From JAEUMY01 sp033764435 (GTDB lineage: Bacteria > Pseudomonadota > Gammaproteobacteria > Burkholderiales > Usitatibacteraceae): 64,000 nt of DNA. A program made the translations under genes and the position numbers. Under the pieces are notes generated by a model, which was given only the letters and a program-made list of their open reading frames with translations, was not told the origin of the DNA and did not search any database. The stretch covers positions 24,388 through 88,387 of the forward strand of contig JANRIX010000011.1 of assembly GCA_033764435.1 (NCBI GenBank), given 5' to 3'. Shown piece by piece: positions 8,337 to 17,254 of the stretch. Within the stretch, counting starts at the first letter, position 1. Every line of letters begins with the position of its first letter.

Positions 8337-9023
8337 ATGGCCGCCCGAAAACTTCTCAACACCTTCCTCGCCGGCGCGCTCGCCGCGTTGCCGCTGGCCG
8401 CCACCGCCCTCATCCTGGTCTGGGCGGTGCGCTTCCTTTACGAATACCTCGGCCCTGGCAGCATGGTGGGCGGGTGGATCCAGGCGCTGGGACTGGGCCT
8501 CGCCGAATCCGAGCTGGTCGCCTACCTCATCGGCATCGGCATCGTGCTGGTTGCGATTTTTCTGCTGGGCGTACTGGTCACGAGCGGGCTGAATCGTTTC
8601 ATGGCCATCGCGCTGGAAACCGTCGTGCAGCGGATTCCCATCGTGCGCAACATCTACGACGTGGTGAAGTCGCTGGTCGATCTCTTCGCCCAGCGCGACA
8701 GCGAGAAGATGAAATCGATGAGCCCGGTGTGGCTCACCTTCGGCGGGCCTGATGCCGCGGACGGCGGCACAGTCGTGCTCGGCCTGCTCTCGACGGCCGA
8801 GCCCGTCATGCTGAATGGAAAACCTTATCTCGCCGTGCTGGTGCCCACGGCACCGGTGCCCGTCGGCGGAGGGTTGCTGTACGTACCGGCGGAATGGGTC
8901 ACCAAGGCGGATGTGGGGATCGAGGGAGTGACCAGCATCTACGTGTCGATGGGCGTTACCTCCCACCAGCACATCGGCGTCAGTCGGTCGCAAAACCCGA
9001 CGCCCAACCCGCCCACTGCCTAA
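8337..9023 (+). CDS. DUF502 family inner-membrane protein
   Basis: A 228-residue protein with two N-terminal membrane segments (about 8-32, rich in Ala/Leu, and about 60-85, LIGIGIVLVAIFLLGVLVTSG), followed by the DUF502 hallmark VVQRIPIVRNIYDVVKSLVDLF and a soluble domain with PVPVGGGLLYVPAEWV. Its function is unknown. The start lies a few bases after a GCGAATATTCGC palindrome (8319-8330). The stop overlaps the stop of the convergent metallo-beta-lactamase-fold gene (9020-9023). Confidence 0.88.
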   Translation: MAARKLLNTFLAGALAALPLAATALILVWAVRFLYEYLGPGSMVGGWIQALGLGLAESELVAYLIGIGIVLVAIFLLGVLVTSGLNRFMAIALETVVQRIPIVRNIYDVVKSLVDLFAQRDSEKMKSMSPVWLTFGGPDAADGGTVVLGLLSTAEPVMLNGKPYLAVLVPTAPVPVGGGLLYVPAEWVTKADVGIEGVTSIYVSMGVTSHQHIGVSRSQNPTPNPPTA

Positions 9024-9934
9024 GCCTTGATCGCGGGCAGCACCAGCGGCCCGTCCACCTTCACTACACCGGCCTTCACCAGGTCGGCCAGCGTGCGCGC
9101 CGCCAACTGCGAATATTCGCTGTGGATGAAGCGTTCGTTCATGTCGCGATAGACCGGAATCTTTTCGAGATAGCTCGCCAGCGAATCCACCCGCAGCGAT
9201 CCGCGATCGAGCAGGTTGAACATCAGCATGACCTTGACGATGTGGCGGGCGTTGCGCGCCGGGTCAGCCGCAAAGGCGCCCAGGCGACCGCGTGCCCGTT
9301 CGATCGCCTCCGCGACATCGGTAAACGGCGCGCCGTGCCCGGGAATGACCAGTCTGGGCTTCAGCGCCTCGATGGCGTCGAGCGTAGCCGACGCGCGATC
9401 CAGCGCGGCATGGCCCTCTTCTGCCGGAAACACCGCGCCCATCCCGTCCTGCCAAAGGGCATCGCCGCTGATCAGCACCTTTTCCTTTTCATTCCAGTAC
9501 ATCAGCGCATCGTCATCGTGGCCGGGTGCTGCGTGGGCATGCCAGGTCAGCCCGCCCGCCGTGAAGCTTTGCCCGCGCATGATGGTGTCGGTGAATTCGA
9601 AGCGCGGTGCATGCTGGTCGGCGTATTTGAGCCAGAGTGCCTGCGGATTCCACGGCTTGAGATGACGAGCCTCGCCGTCCGGCACCGTGATGCGGCAGCG
9701 GAATTCGCGTCCGATCATGGCGTTGCCACCCATGTGATCGCTGTGGCAGTGGGTGTTGATGAGGCGAGTGAGCTTGCGCGTGCCCAGATGCTGTTTCACC
9801 AGGGCCAGCGTGTCGCCGGCATGCCGGCCGTAGCCGGAATCGATGAGCACCGCATCGCGCGGATTCATCAGCAGAATCTGGTTGCAATTGAGCCAGCCAC
9901 GCTCGATGACGGTGATGCCTGAGGGTATATTCAT
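9020..9934 (-). CDS. Metallo-beta-lactamase-fold hydrolase
   Basis: A 304-residue MBL-fold enzyme. The metal motif THCHSDHMGG (HxHxDH) lies near residue 65, with a later metal His in HAAPGHDDDALM and a third in VIPGHGAPF. A C-terminal helical extension (HSEYSQLAARTLADLVKAGVVKV) resembles the winged-helix tail of glyoxalase-II-like and LACTB2-like hydrolases. The substrate is unknown. ATG at 9934 is only 3 bp from the GTG of the divergent CoA-transferase gene, an unusually tight arrangement. The gene contains a copy of the GCGAATATTCGC palindrome at 9109-9120. Confidence 0.85.
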   Translation of the reverse strand: MNIPSGITVIERGWLNCNQILLMNPRDAVLIDSGYGRHAGDTLALVKQHLGTRKLTRLINTHCHSDHMGGNAMIGREFRCRITVPDGEARHLKPWNPQALWLKYADQHAPRFEFTDTIMRGQSFTAGGLTWHAHAAPGHDDDALMYWNEKEKVLISGDALWQDGMGAVFPAEEGHAALDRASATLDAIEALKPRLVIPGHGAPFTDVAEAIERARGRLGAFAADPARNARHIVKVMLMFNLLDRGSLRVDSLASYLEKIPVYRDMNERFIHSEYSQLAARTLADLVKAGVVKVDGPLVLPAIKA

Positions 9935-9937
9935 GGC

Positions 9938-10792
9938 GTGGAGTCTACCTTTTCCCATCCGCCGCTCGCCGATCTCAGCATCGTAACCCTGGCACCCAAC
10001 CTGCCCGGGCCGGTCGCCGTGCGCCGTCTGGCCGACTGGGGTGCGACCGTGGTGAAGGTCGAATCGCCCGAAGGCGATTCGCTCCGGGCCTATGCCCGTG
10101 ACTACTACCGCGAGCTGCACGAGGGGGTGGATGTGCGCACACTCGACCTTAAGTCGGATGCCGGGCAGGCGGCATTGTCCACTTTGCTGGAGGACGCCGC
10201 GCTGCTGGTCACCGCGCAGCGCCCGGCGGCATTGAAGCGGCTCGGGCTCGACTTTGCGAATATTCGCAGGTTGTGGCCCCACCTCTCCCAGCTCGCCATC
10301 GTCGGGCACGCGCCGCCGGATGAGGATTTTGCGGGCCATGACCTGACCTACATCGCAAACGCCGGTCTGCTACAGCCACCCGCGCTACCGCCGACACTGA
10401 TGGCGGACCTCCTGGGTGCAGAGCGCGCAGTGAGCGAGACGCTGTTGCTGCTGCTTCGTGCACGCGAAAGCGGCCGGGGCGAATATTCGCAGGTGGCATT
10501 GACGGATGCGGCAACCGTCCTGGCAGCGCCCTGGCGACACGGGCTCACCCGGCCCGGTGGCCTGCTGGGCGGCGCGCATCCCGGCTATCGCCTCTATCGC
10601 ACTGCGGACGGCTGGCTGGCGCTGGCCGCGCTGGAGCCGCATTTCCTGACCCGCCTGGTGGCATCGCTCGGCATCGCCGAGCCTGACAGCGCGGCACTCG
10701 CGAGGGCATTTGCCGCACAGCCTGATGCCTGGTGGCGCGATTTCGCGCTCCGCTATGACGTGCCGCTGGTGGTGTTGCCGGCGGGCGCATAA
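9938..10792 (+). CDS. Class III CoA-transferase family protein (CaiB/AMACR-like), short
   Basis: A 284-residue protein of the CaiB/alpha-methylacyl-CoA racemase family. Recognisable parts are LADWGATVVKVESPEGD near the N-terminus, the GHDLTYIANAGLL motif holding the racemase-type histidine, and QVALTDAATVLA holding the matching Asp. This His/Asp pairing favours an alpha-methylacyl-CoA racemase-like activity over CoA transfer. It is shorter than most family members (commonly 350 or more residues), lacking the usual long C-terminal part. It starts with GTG. Two copies of the GCGAATATTCGC palindrome lie inside the gene (10256 and 10479), read as ANIR and EYSQ. Confidence 0.75.
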   Translation: MESTFSHPPLADLSIVTLAPNLPGPVAVRRLADWGATVVKVESPEGDSLRAYARDYYRELHEGVDVRTLDLKSDAGQAALSTLLEDAALLVTAQRPAALKRLGLDFANIRRLWPHLSQLAIVGHAPPDEDFAGHDLTYIANAGLLQPPALPPTLMADLLGAERAVSETLLLLLRARESGRGEYSQVALTDAATVLAAPWRHGLTRPGGLLGGAHPGYRLYRTADGWLALAALEPHFLTRLVASLGIAEPDSAALARAFAAQPDAWWRDFALRYDVPLVVLPAGA

Positions 10793-10831
10793 TCGACAGG
10801 CCGATTCTCCAATTCCGATCGAGGTCCCACC

Positions 10832-11992
10832 ATGCGTCGCCTGATCAGTCTTGCATTCATTGCTGCCGCGCTGGGCCTCGCGGGTTGCGCGACCGCCCCC
10901 GTGGCCGTGCCGACGGTTGATGCGAGCCTGCTTCGCGACGCGGACTTTCAACCGCGCGCCGAGACCGCCCGCGACATCTTTGCCCTCACGCCGGAAATGC
11001 GGGAGTTCCTGCGCGGCCCGGTCAAACGGTCGGTCATGTCGTCGGGCAAGGTGGAGGGCCTGATCAACGCGCTCTACGATGGCAATCGACTCATCCTCGA
11101 ATACGAATCCAGCAAGACCCGTGACGCCGCCGAAGCCTTTGAGGCCCGCGCCGGCAATTGCCTGTCACTTGCGGTCATGACTGCAGCGTTTGCGCGCGAA
11201 ATGGGGCTCGCCATCCAGTACCGCGAAGTCCTCACTGAACAACTCTGGACGCAGGATCGCGACTTCGTGGTGTACGCCGGCCATGTCAATCTCACCCTGG
11301 GTCGCCGCGACATGACGGTGAAGGTGATCAATGGTCACAACTCCGAGCTGATTGTCGATTTTCTCCCGCGGCAGCAGTTGCTCGGCCAGCGCGCCCGGGT
11401 CGTGACCGAGGAACGCATCATCGCGATGTATCACAACAACCGCGCGGCAGAGCTCATCGTGGAGCACGACTGGCGCGGGGCCTACTGGCACGTTCGTGAT
11501 GCGCTCGCGGCCGACCCGACCTATGCGGCGCCCTACAACGCGCTGGGCATCATCTACCAGCGACGCGGCGAGACCGCGCTGGCCGAAGCTGCCTTCCGCG
11601 AGACCTTGCGACGGGAAGCGGACAACACCCGCGCACTGGCCAATCTGGCCGCGCTGCTGACCGAGAGCGGTCGAGCTTCCGAAGCGCAGGTGGTGGCCGC
11701 GGAGCTCAAGCGCGTGCAGCCCGAACCGCCGTTCCATCATTTCCGTCTGGCCAAGGCGGCCCTGGCCCGGGGCGAATATTCGCAGGCCCGGGATGCATTC
11801 AGCGAAGCCTTGCGCCGGAATGGCCAGTACGCGGAGATCCACCTTGGGCTTGCGGCCGCATACCTCGGTCTCGGGGATATTCGCCGCGCCCGCGCCGAAA
11901 TGAAATCTGCGCTGGAGAAGAGCGGGACGACCCGCGACCAGCAGCGCTACAGCGCCAAGCGCGATTGGCTCGATCGCCGCACCGTCCAGTAG
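10832..11992 (+). CDS. Outer-membrane lipoprotein with transglutaminase-like and TPR regions
   Basis: A 386-residue protein with a lipoprotein signal (LGLAGC, Cys at about 19). The middle contains ARAGNCLSLAVMTAAFAREMGL, the cysteine-bearing helix typical of transglutaminase-like domains, followed by YAGHVNLTL with a His. The C-terminal half (about 210-370) has several TPR units, for example APYNALGIIYQRRGETALAEAAF and IHLGLAAAYLGLGDIRRARAEM. It probably works as an envelope scaffold or peptidase-like factor; no specific pathway can be named. A GCGAATATTCGC copy lies at 11772-11783 within a TPR. Confidence 0.75.
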   Translation: MRRLISLAFIAAALGLAGCATAPVAVPTVDASLLRDADFQPRAETARDIFALTPEMREFLRGPVKRSVMSSGKVEGLINALYDGNRLILEYESSKTRDAAEAFEARAGNCLSLAVMTAAFAREMGLAIQYREVLTEQLWTQDRDFVVYAGHVNLTLGRRDMTVKVINGHNSELIVDFLPRQQLLGQRARVVTEERIIAMYHNNRAAELIVEHDWRGAYWHVRDALAADPTYAAPYNALGIIYQRRGETALAEAAFRETLRREADNTRALANLAALLTESGRASEAQVVAAELKRVQPEPPFHHFRLAKAALARGEYSQARDAFSEALRRNGQYAEIHLGLAAAYLGLGDIRRARAEMKSALEKSGTTRDQQRYSAKRDWLDRRTVQ

Positions 11993-12152
11993 CGCGCGCT
12001 CTACATCAGTCGTCACAAACCGTCACACAGCGGCATACATCCGATTCGCTATCATCCACATCGGACATTCGCTGTCCTGCAGTGGCGTCAAATCTGTGCA
12101 CCCGGCAGCATCGCTGCATCCCTTCCGAACTGACCCATCCCCTCCTGAAACC

Positions 12153-15100
12153 ATGATCAGATCGCTTCGTCACGCTTCCTCCCTGCTCGCCGCCTTGCTG
12201 GCATTGACCGCTTCCGCCATGCAAGCCGCGCAGGCCATGCCCAACCCGCAGGACACGCGCTTTGTGGCCGAACCAACTGTCTCGGCGCGCCACATTGCGT
12301 TCACCTATGCCGGTGACGTCTGGATTGCTGACCGCAGCGGTGGAAACGTTCGACGGCTCACATCGGATATCGGCGAGGAAAGCGCGCCGGTGTTTTCCCC
12401 CGATGGCAACTGGGTCGCGTTCAATGCGCAATACGAGGGCAACACCGATGTCTACATCGTCTCGGCTGCAGGGGGCGTCCCGCGTCGGCTGACCTTCCAT
12501 CCCGCCGTCGATGCCGTGCAGGGTTTCACGCCCGATGGCAAGCGGTTGGTATTCGCATCGCCGCGCAACATGTTCAACAATCGCCACCGCCATCTGTTCA
12601 CGGTACCGCTTGAGGGTGGTGTCGAGACGCAGCATGAGATTCCGCATGCCTGGCGTGCGGTCTATTCGCCGGATGGCAAGCGCGTGGCCTACAACCCTGG
12701 CGCACCGTCGTTTGAGCAGTGGAAGCAGTATCGCGGTGGCCGCACGTCCGAGATCTGGCTGTTCACGGATGCCGACAATTCGGTGGAAAAGATTCCCCAG
12801 CCCAAGGACCGCTGCAATGACGTCGATCCGCAGTGGGTCGGCAACACGGTCTACTTTCGCTCGGATCGCGATGGCGAGTTCAACCTCTACGCCTACGACA
12901 CGGTCAGAAAATCGGTCAGCAAGCTGACGTCGCATGGAGATTTCCCGGTACTGGCGCTGTCCGCGACAGCGGACGGGCTGGTGTACGAACAGGCCGGCTG
13001 GTTGCACAGCCTGCCGCTCACGGGCGGCACCTCGACACGCATCAAGGTGGGCGTGGTCGCCGACCTCGCTGCGTCCAGGCCACGGTTCGTGAAGGGCGCC
13101 AAATACATCCGCAATGCCTCCCTGTCGCCGACGGCAGCGCGCGTGGCCCTGGAATTCCGCGGCGAGATCGTCACCCTGCCGGCCGAAAAAGGCGATCCGC
13201 GCAATCTGACTGAAACGGTGGCCGCGCACGAGCGCTCGCCCGCCTGGTCGCCCGACGGCAAGTCGGTCGCGTACTTCACCGATGCGTCCGGCGAATACGA
13301 ACTCCACATCAAGAGCCAGGATGGCAAGGGTGCGGTGCGCAAGTTCAAGCTGAACGGCGCGGGCTACTACGATCGTCCCGAGTGGTCGCCTGACAGCAAG
13401 AAATTCCTGTTCACCGACAACAGCTACAGCCTGTTCATGCTGGACATCGCCTCCGGCGCGGTGAAAAAGATCGCCAGCGAGCCGTTGTACAGCCCGATCA
13501 AGACCATCAAGGGCAGCTGGTCGCCGGATTCGCGCTGGGTCGTTTACACGCTCAACACGCTGACCTATACCAAGGTGCTCACGGTCTACTCGGTCGAGCA
13601 GGACAAGTCATTCGCCATCACCGATGGCCTGGCCGACATTGTCGATCCGGTGTTCGACAAGGGCGGAAAGCAGATCTATTTCTTCGCATCCACCGATGCG
13701 GGCCCGACCAACAACTGGTTCTCGCTGGAAAACGCGGACAACCGCCCGACGCGCAGCCTCTGGGCGGCCGTGCTGACCAAGGATGCGCCGTCGCCACTCG
13801 CCCCCGAGAGCGATGAGGAAAAGCCGGCGCCCGAGAAAAGGGAAGCCGCAAAGGAAGATGCAAAGGCAGATGCCAAGGACGCTGCGAAGGACGCGGCCAA
13901 GCCGGCGGATGCCGCCAAGGCCGGCGAAGGCGACAAGAAGCCCGCCGCACCTGCAGCGCCCGCCGCGCCAACCGTTGCGAATATTCGCATCGACTTCGAC
14001 GGCATCGCGCAGCGCATCATCAACCTGCCCGTTCCGGCCGCTCCGCTGTCCTCACTGCAGGTGGGTGCACCGGGCCAGGTGTTCTTCCTGCGCGAAGCCG
14101 ACGGCAAGCGTGCGCTGCAGCGCTTCGACTTCAAGGACCGCAAGACCGAGACCCTGTTGCCCGAGGTGGATGCCTTCCAGGTGTCGTTCGATGGCAAGAA
14201 GGTGCTCTGGCGCAGCAAGGACACCTGGGCCATCGGCCCGGCCGGCGGCAAGACCATTCCGCCGACGGAAGGCCGGCTGAAGATTGACGCGGTGGAAGTG
14301 AAGGTCGACCCGCGCGCAGAGTGGACGCAGATCTTCCACGAGGCGTGGCGCATCAATCGCGATTACTTCTATGACCCCGCGATGCACGGCGCCAATTGGC
14401 CGGCGCTCAGGCAAAAGTACGCTGCGCTGCTGCCGGAGCTTGGGACCCGGAATGATCTCTTCCGTGTCGTGCGCTGGATGCTGAGCGAGCTGGTCGTGGG
14501 CCACAGCTACCAGCAGCCGGGCGAGAACTTCAACGAGGTGAAGACCGTGCCCGGTGGTCTGCTGGGCGCGGACTACGAGGTGGCCAACGGCCGCTACCGC
14601 TTCAAGAAGGTCTACGGCGGACTCAACTGGAATCCGGATCTGCGCGCGCCGCTGGCCGAGCCGGGCATTGAGGTGAAGGCGGGCGAATATCTCATCGCCG
14701 TGCAGGGCAAGGAAGTCAAGCCGCCCATGAATCTCTATGCCGCCTTCGAAAACACGTCGGGCAAGACCATCGAGATCACGGTCAGCACCAACGCCGATGG
14801 CAGCAAGCCACGCACGCTTAAAGTCGTGCCCATCGCCAATGAATTCCAGCTTCGCAACCGCGACTGGGTGGAGGCGAATATTCGCAAGGTGGATGCCGCG
14901 ACCGGCGGTCGAGTCGCCTATGTGTACGTGCCCAATACCGCAGGCCTGGGTCATCAGTACTTCAAGCGCTACTTCTACCCGCAGGCACACAAGGACGCGG
15001 TCATCGTCGACGAGCGCTTCAACGGCGGCGGCAGCGTGGCCGATTACGTCATCACCCATCTGCAGCGTCAGGAAATCGCCTGGTGGGCCATGCGCTATGG

Positions 15101-15518
15101 CGCGGACATGAAGACGCCGTCCGCGTCCATCCAGGGTCCGAAAGCCATGCTGATCGACGAGACTGCGGGATCGGGCGGCGACCTGCTGCCGTGGATGTTC
15201 CGCAAGAACAACCTGGGTCCGCTTATCGGCAAGCGCACCTGGGGCGGTCTGGTCGGCATCCTTGGCTATCCGGTGCTCATGGACGGCGGCACGATCACCG
15301 CGCCCAACCTTGCCTTCTGGACGCGCGACGAAGGCTTCCGCGTGGAGAACGAAGGCGTGGCACCGGACATCGAGATCGAGCAGACACCGGCAGACGTCAT
15401 TGCCGGGCGTGATCCGCAGCTAGAAAAGGCCATCGAGGTGATCCTGGCCGAGCTGAAGAAGAACCCGCCGCAGAAACCGGTGCGGCCGCCGTTTCCGGTG
15501 AAGGTGCAGAAGCAGTAA
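12153..15518 (+). CDS. Periplasmic tricorn-like S41 protease
   Basis: About 1121 residues. A signal peptide begins MIRSLRHASSLLAALLAL and ends near MQAAQA; ATG at 12153 is chosen because it begins this signal. WD40-like beta-propeller repeats follow (YTPDGK-type blocks such as FSPDGNWVAF and WSPDGKSVAYF), then a charged Ala/Lys/Glu linker (about 550-610), a PDZ-like region (EYLIAVQGKEVKPPMN), and the S41 protease domain with VIVDERFNGGGSV and the nucleophile region DETAGSGGDLL. It likely degrades peptides or unfolded proteins in the periplasm. GCGAATATTCGC copies lie at 13977 (linker end) and 14874 (near the PDZ). Confidence 0.9.
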   Translation: MIRSLRHASSLLAALLALTASAMQAAQAMPNPQDTRFVAEPTVSARHIAFTYAGDVWIADRSGGNVRRLTSDIGEESAPVFSPDGNWVAFNAQYEGNTDVYIVSAAGGVPRRLTFHPAVDAVQGFTPDGKRLVFASPRNMFNNRHRHLFTVPLEGGVETQHEIPHAWRAVYSPDGKRVAYNPGAPSFEQWKQYRGGRTSEIWLFTDADNSVEKIPQPKDRCNDVDPQWVGNTVYFRSDRDGEFNLYAYDTVRKSVSKLTSHGDFPVLALSATADGLVYEQAGWLHSLPLTGGTSTRIKVGVVADLAASRPRFVKGAKYIRNASLSPTAARVALEFRGEIVTLPAEKGDPRNLTETVAAHERSPAWSPDGKSVAYFTDASGEYELHIKSQDGKGAVRKFKLNGAGYYDRPEWSPDSKKFLFTDNSYSLFMLDIASGAVKKIASEPLYSPIKTIKGSWSPDSRWVVYTLNTLTYTKVLTVYSVEQDKSFAITDGLADIVDPVFDKGGKQIYFFASTDAGPTNNWFSLENADNRPTRSLWAAVLTKDAPSPLAPESDEEKPAPEKREAAKEDAKADAKDAAKDAAKPADAAKAGEGDKKPAAPAAPAAPTVANIRIDFDGIAQRIINLPVPAAPLSSLQVGAPGQVFFLREADGKRALQRFDFKDRKTETLLPEVDAFQVSFDGKKVLWRSKDTWAIGPAGGKTIPPTEGRLKIDAVEVKVDPRAEWTQIFHEAWRINRDYFYDPAMHGANWPALRQKYAALLPELGTRNDLFRVVRWMLSELVVGHSYQQPGENFNEVKTVPGGLLGADYEVANGRYRFKKVYGGLNWNPDLRAPLAEPGIEVKAGEYLIAVQGKEVKPPMNLYAAFENTSGKTIEITVSTNADGSKPRTLKVVPIANEFQLRNRDWVEANIRKVDAATGGRVAYVYVPNTAGLGHQYFKRYFYPQAHKDAVIVDERFNGGGSVADYVITHLQRQEIAWWAMRYGADMKTPSASIQGPKAMLIDETAGSGGDLLPWMFRKNNLGPLIGKRTWGGLVGILGYPVLMDGGTITAPNLAFWTRDEGFRVENEGVAPDIEIEQTPADVIAGRDPQLEKAIEVILAELKKNPPQKPVRPPFPVKVQKQ

Positions 15519-15528
15519 CGTCTATTGG

Positions 15529-15560
15529 CTGCCGCCGTCGCGTCCTTGCGACGGCGGCAG
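15529..15560. terminator. Hairpin between convergent genes
   Basis: CTGCCGCCGTCGC (15529-15541) and GCGACGGCGGCAG (15548-15560) form a perfect 13-bp stem with a 6-nt loop, 10 bp after the protease stop and facing the convergent META-domain gene. No T-run. Confidence 0.6.
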
Positions 15561-15588
15561 CATCCTGCAGTTCAAATCAGGTTGGCGA

Positions 15589-16014
15589 TCAGGGCCGCCC
15601 GGCCTGAGGCGTGGATTTGTCCAGGCGCGCCACTTCCTCACCCTTCGCGTTCAACAGCACCAATTGCCCGCCGTCGATCCGCGCTGATTGCGTATCCTGC
15701 AAGGCGCGGTAGAAGGCATCCTCTACCGCCTGCGACGGGCCGATGCAGAGCTTCTTGGTCGTGCCGAGCGGACCCAGCTTCATCACACTGCCGCCCAGCT
15801 CCGCCTTGCCGGTGAAGGTATTGCAGCCGCCGGTGCCGTTCACCGAGACTGCGCTGACAAACTGGAGCCGCGGGGCGTTGGTGCCCACGCCCTGGGTCCA
15901 GGCGCTGCCGACCAGGCTGGCAGTGTCGAGTGTCGGGCTCGCGGGTGTGCCGGACGCACAGGCGGCGAGCGGAATCAGGGTCAGGGCGAGGATGCAGGCG
16001 ATGCGGGAATTCAT
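15589..16014 (-). CDS. META-domain (HslJ-like) lipoprotein
   Basis: A 141-residue lipoprotein with LIPLAAC as lipobox. The body has the META/HslJ pattern: GSAWTQG, a central VNGTGGCNTFTGKAEL, GPLGTTKKLC, and a C-terminal LVLLNAKGEEVARL strand pair. Members are small envelope proteins of poorly defined, often stress-related role. The start at 16014 is backed by AAGGAGACCTC directly before ATG. It is transcribed toward the tricorn-like protease. Confidence 0.85.
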   Translation of the reverse strand: MNSRIACILALTLIPLAACASGTPASPTLDTASLVGSAWTQGVGTNAPRLQFVSAVSVNGTGGCNTFTGKAELGGSVMKLGPLGTTKKLCIGPSQAVEDAFYRALQDTQSARIDGGQLVLLNAKGEEVARLDKSTPQAGRP

Positions 16015-16099
16015 GAGGTCTCCTTGGCCGTGGGCGCAGATCAGGTGATCCAGCGCGCCACTATAATCGCGCCTTCCCAATCATTCAGGTGCGGCGCAC

Positions 16100-16867
16100 A
16101 TGCAAATTCAGAATCAGGTGTTTCTCGTTGCCGGCGGTGGTTCCGGGCTGGGTGCAGCCACGGCCCGCATGTTCGTCGCCCATGGCGGCAAGGTCATCAT
16201 TGCCGACATCAACAAGGACCAGGGTGAAAAGTTGGCAGGCGAGCTCGGCAGCAACGTTCGCTTTGTAGAGTGCAATGTCACCGATGAAGTTCAAGTCCAG
16301 GCGGCGGTCGATGCCTGCGTGAAGGTGTTTGGTGGCATCCATGGCGCGGTGAATTGCGCCGGCGTGGCGACCGGTGAGCGCGTGGTCGGCAAGACCGGTC
16401 CGGCCAACATCGCCAACTTCCGCCGGGTCGTGGAGATCAACCTCATCGGGACGTTCAACGTCATCCGCCTCGCGGCGCACGCCATGTCGACCGCGCCCGC
16501 CCTGCCGTCCGGCGAACGCGGTGTCATCGTCAACACAGCTTCGGTCGCCGCTTTCGAAGGCCAGATCGGCCAGGCGGCCTATTCCGCGTCTAAGGCTGGC
16601 GTAAACGGCATGACGCTGCCGATCGCCCGGGAACTGGCCAAGTTCGGCATCCGGGTCATGACCATTGCCCCCGGCATCTTTGACACCCCCATGCTGCAAG
16701 GCATGAGCGAGGAGATCCGCACCTCGCTGGGTCAGCAGGTGCCCTTCCCGCCTCGTCTCGGCAAACCGGAGGAATATGCGGCGCTGGTGAAGCACATCGT
16801 GGAGAACGAAGTGCTCAATGGCGAGGTGATCCGGCTGGACGGGGCGATCCGCATGGGTGCGAAGTAG
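16100..16867 (+). CDS. Short-chain dehydrogenase, 3-hydroxyacyl-CoA dehydrogenase type 2-like
   Basis: A 255-residue SDR. The N-terminal VFLVAGGGSGLGAATARMF is the NAD-binding glycine motif, NCAGVATGE the NAG-like element, and NTASVAAFEGQIGQAAYSASKAGV holds the catalytic Ser and the YxxxK pair. The insertion PALPSGERGVIVN and the tail GEVIRLDGAIRMGAK are typical of the HSD17B10/3-hydroxy-2-methylbutyryl-CoA dehydrogenase group. That role, in isoleucine or short-chain acyl-CoA breakdown, fits the catabolic genes that follow. Confidence 0.85.
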   Translation: MQIQNQVFLVAGGGSGLGAATARMFVAHGGKVIIADINKDQGEKLAGELGSNVRFVECNVTDEVQVQAAVDACVKVFGGIHGAVNCAGVATGERVVGKTGPANIANFRRVVEINLIGTFNVIRLAAHAMSTAPALPSGERGVIVNTASVAAFEGQIGQAAYSASKAGVNGMTLPIARELAKFGIRVMTIAPGIFDTPMLQGMSEEIRTSLGQQVPFPPRLGKPEEYAALVKHIVENEVLNGEVIRLDGAIRMGAK

Positions 16868-16871
16868 ACAG

Positions 16872-17096
16872 ATGACCAAAATCACTGAATCGTTCAGGTT
16901 CAACGATTTTCTTGACGCCGCATGCGTGCAGCTTGGGTTTTGTTTAGGGCCGGATGCCAGAAGAAGCGTAATGAGTTGCAGCTTTGCTGACACTCAGGGC
17001 TTGGCGCTCGCAGTCTTCGCAGCGGAAAAGCTTAGACCAGAGTCGGACAAGAATTTGCTGCGCCAACTCGAGGAGCTTGCACGGAAGTTTGCCTAG
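16872..17096 (+). CDS. Hypothetical small protein
   Basis: A 74-residue open frame starting 4 bp after the SDR stop, without a clear ribosome site. The C-terminal half (LALAVFAAEKLRPESDKNLLRQLEELARKFA) is helical and amphipathic. I recognise no family. The following 158 bp to the next gene holds no gene. It may be real, or a chance frame. Confidence 0.35.
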   Translation: MTKITESFRFNDFLDAACVQLGFCLGPDARRSVMSCSFADTQGLALAVFAAEKLRPESDKNLLRQLEELARKFA

Positions 17097-17254
17097 AGAC
17101 ATTAGGACTGTCGCGGCGAAGCCAGCTGCTGCAAACACTGACGAACCAGAGGATAATTCGGTCATTCATGCTCACCCCGGGCGCCAAGTACGCCTTGGGC
17201 AACCCGCCACCAGTGGGTTGAAGTCCGCTACCACCCAGATTCGCGAGGAGCTCC

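Noticed and set aside
9935..10339. Upstream extension of the MBL-fold protein frame to 10339
   Set aside because: It is antisense to the CoA-transferase gene and unlike any MBL N-terminus; MNIPSG at 9934 is the natural start.
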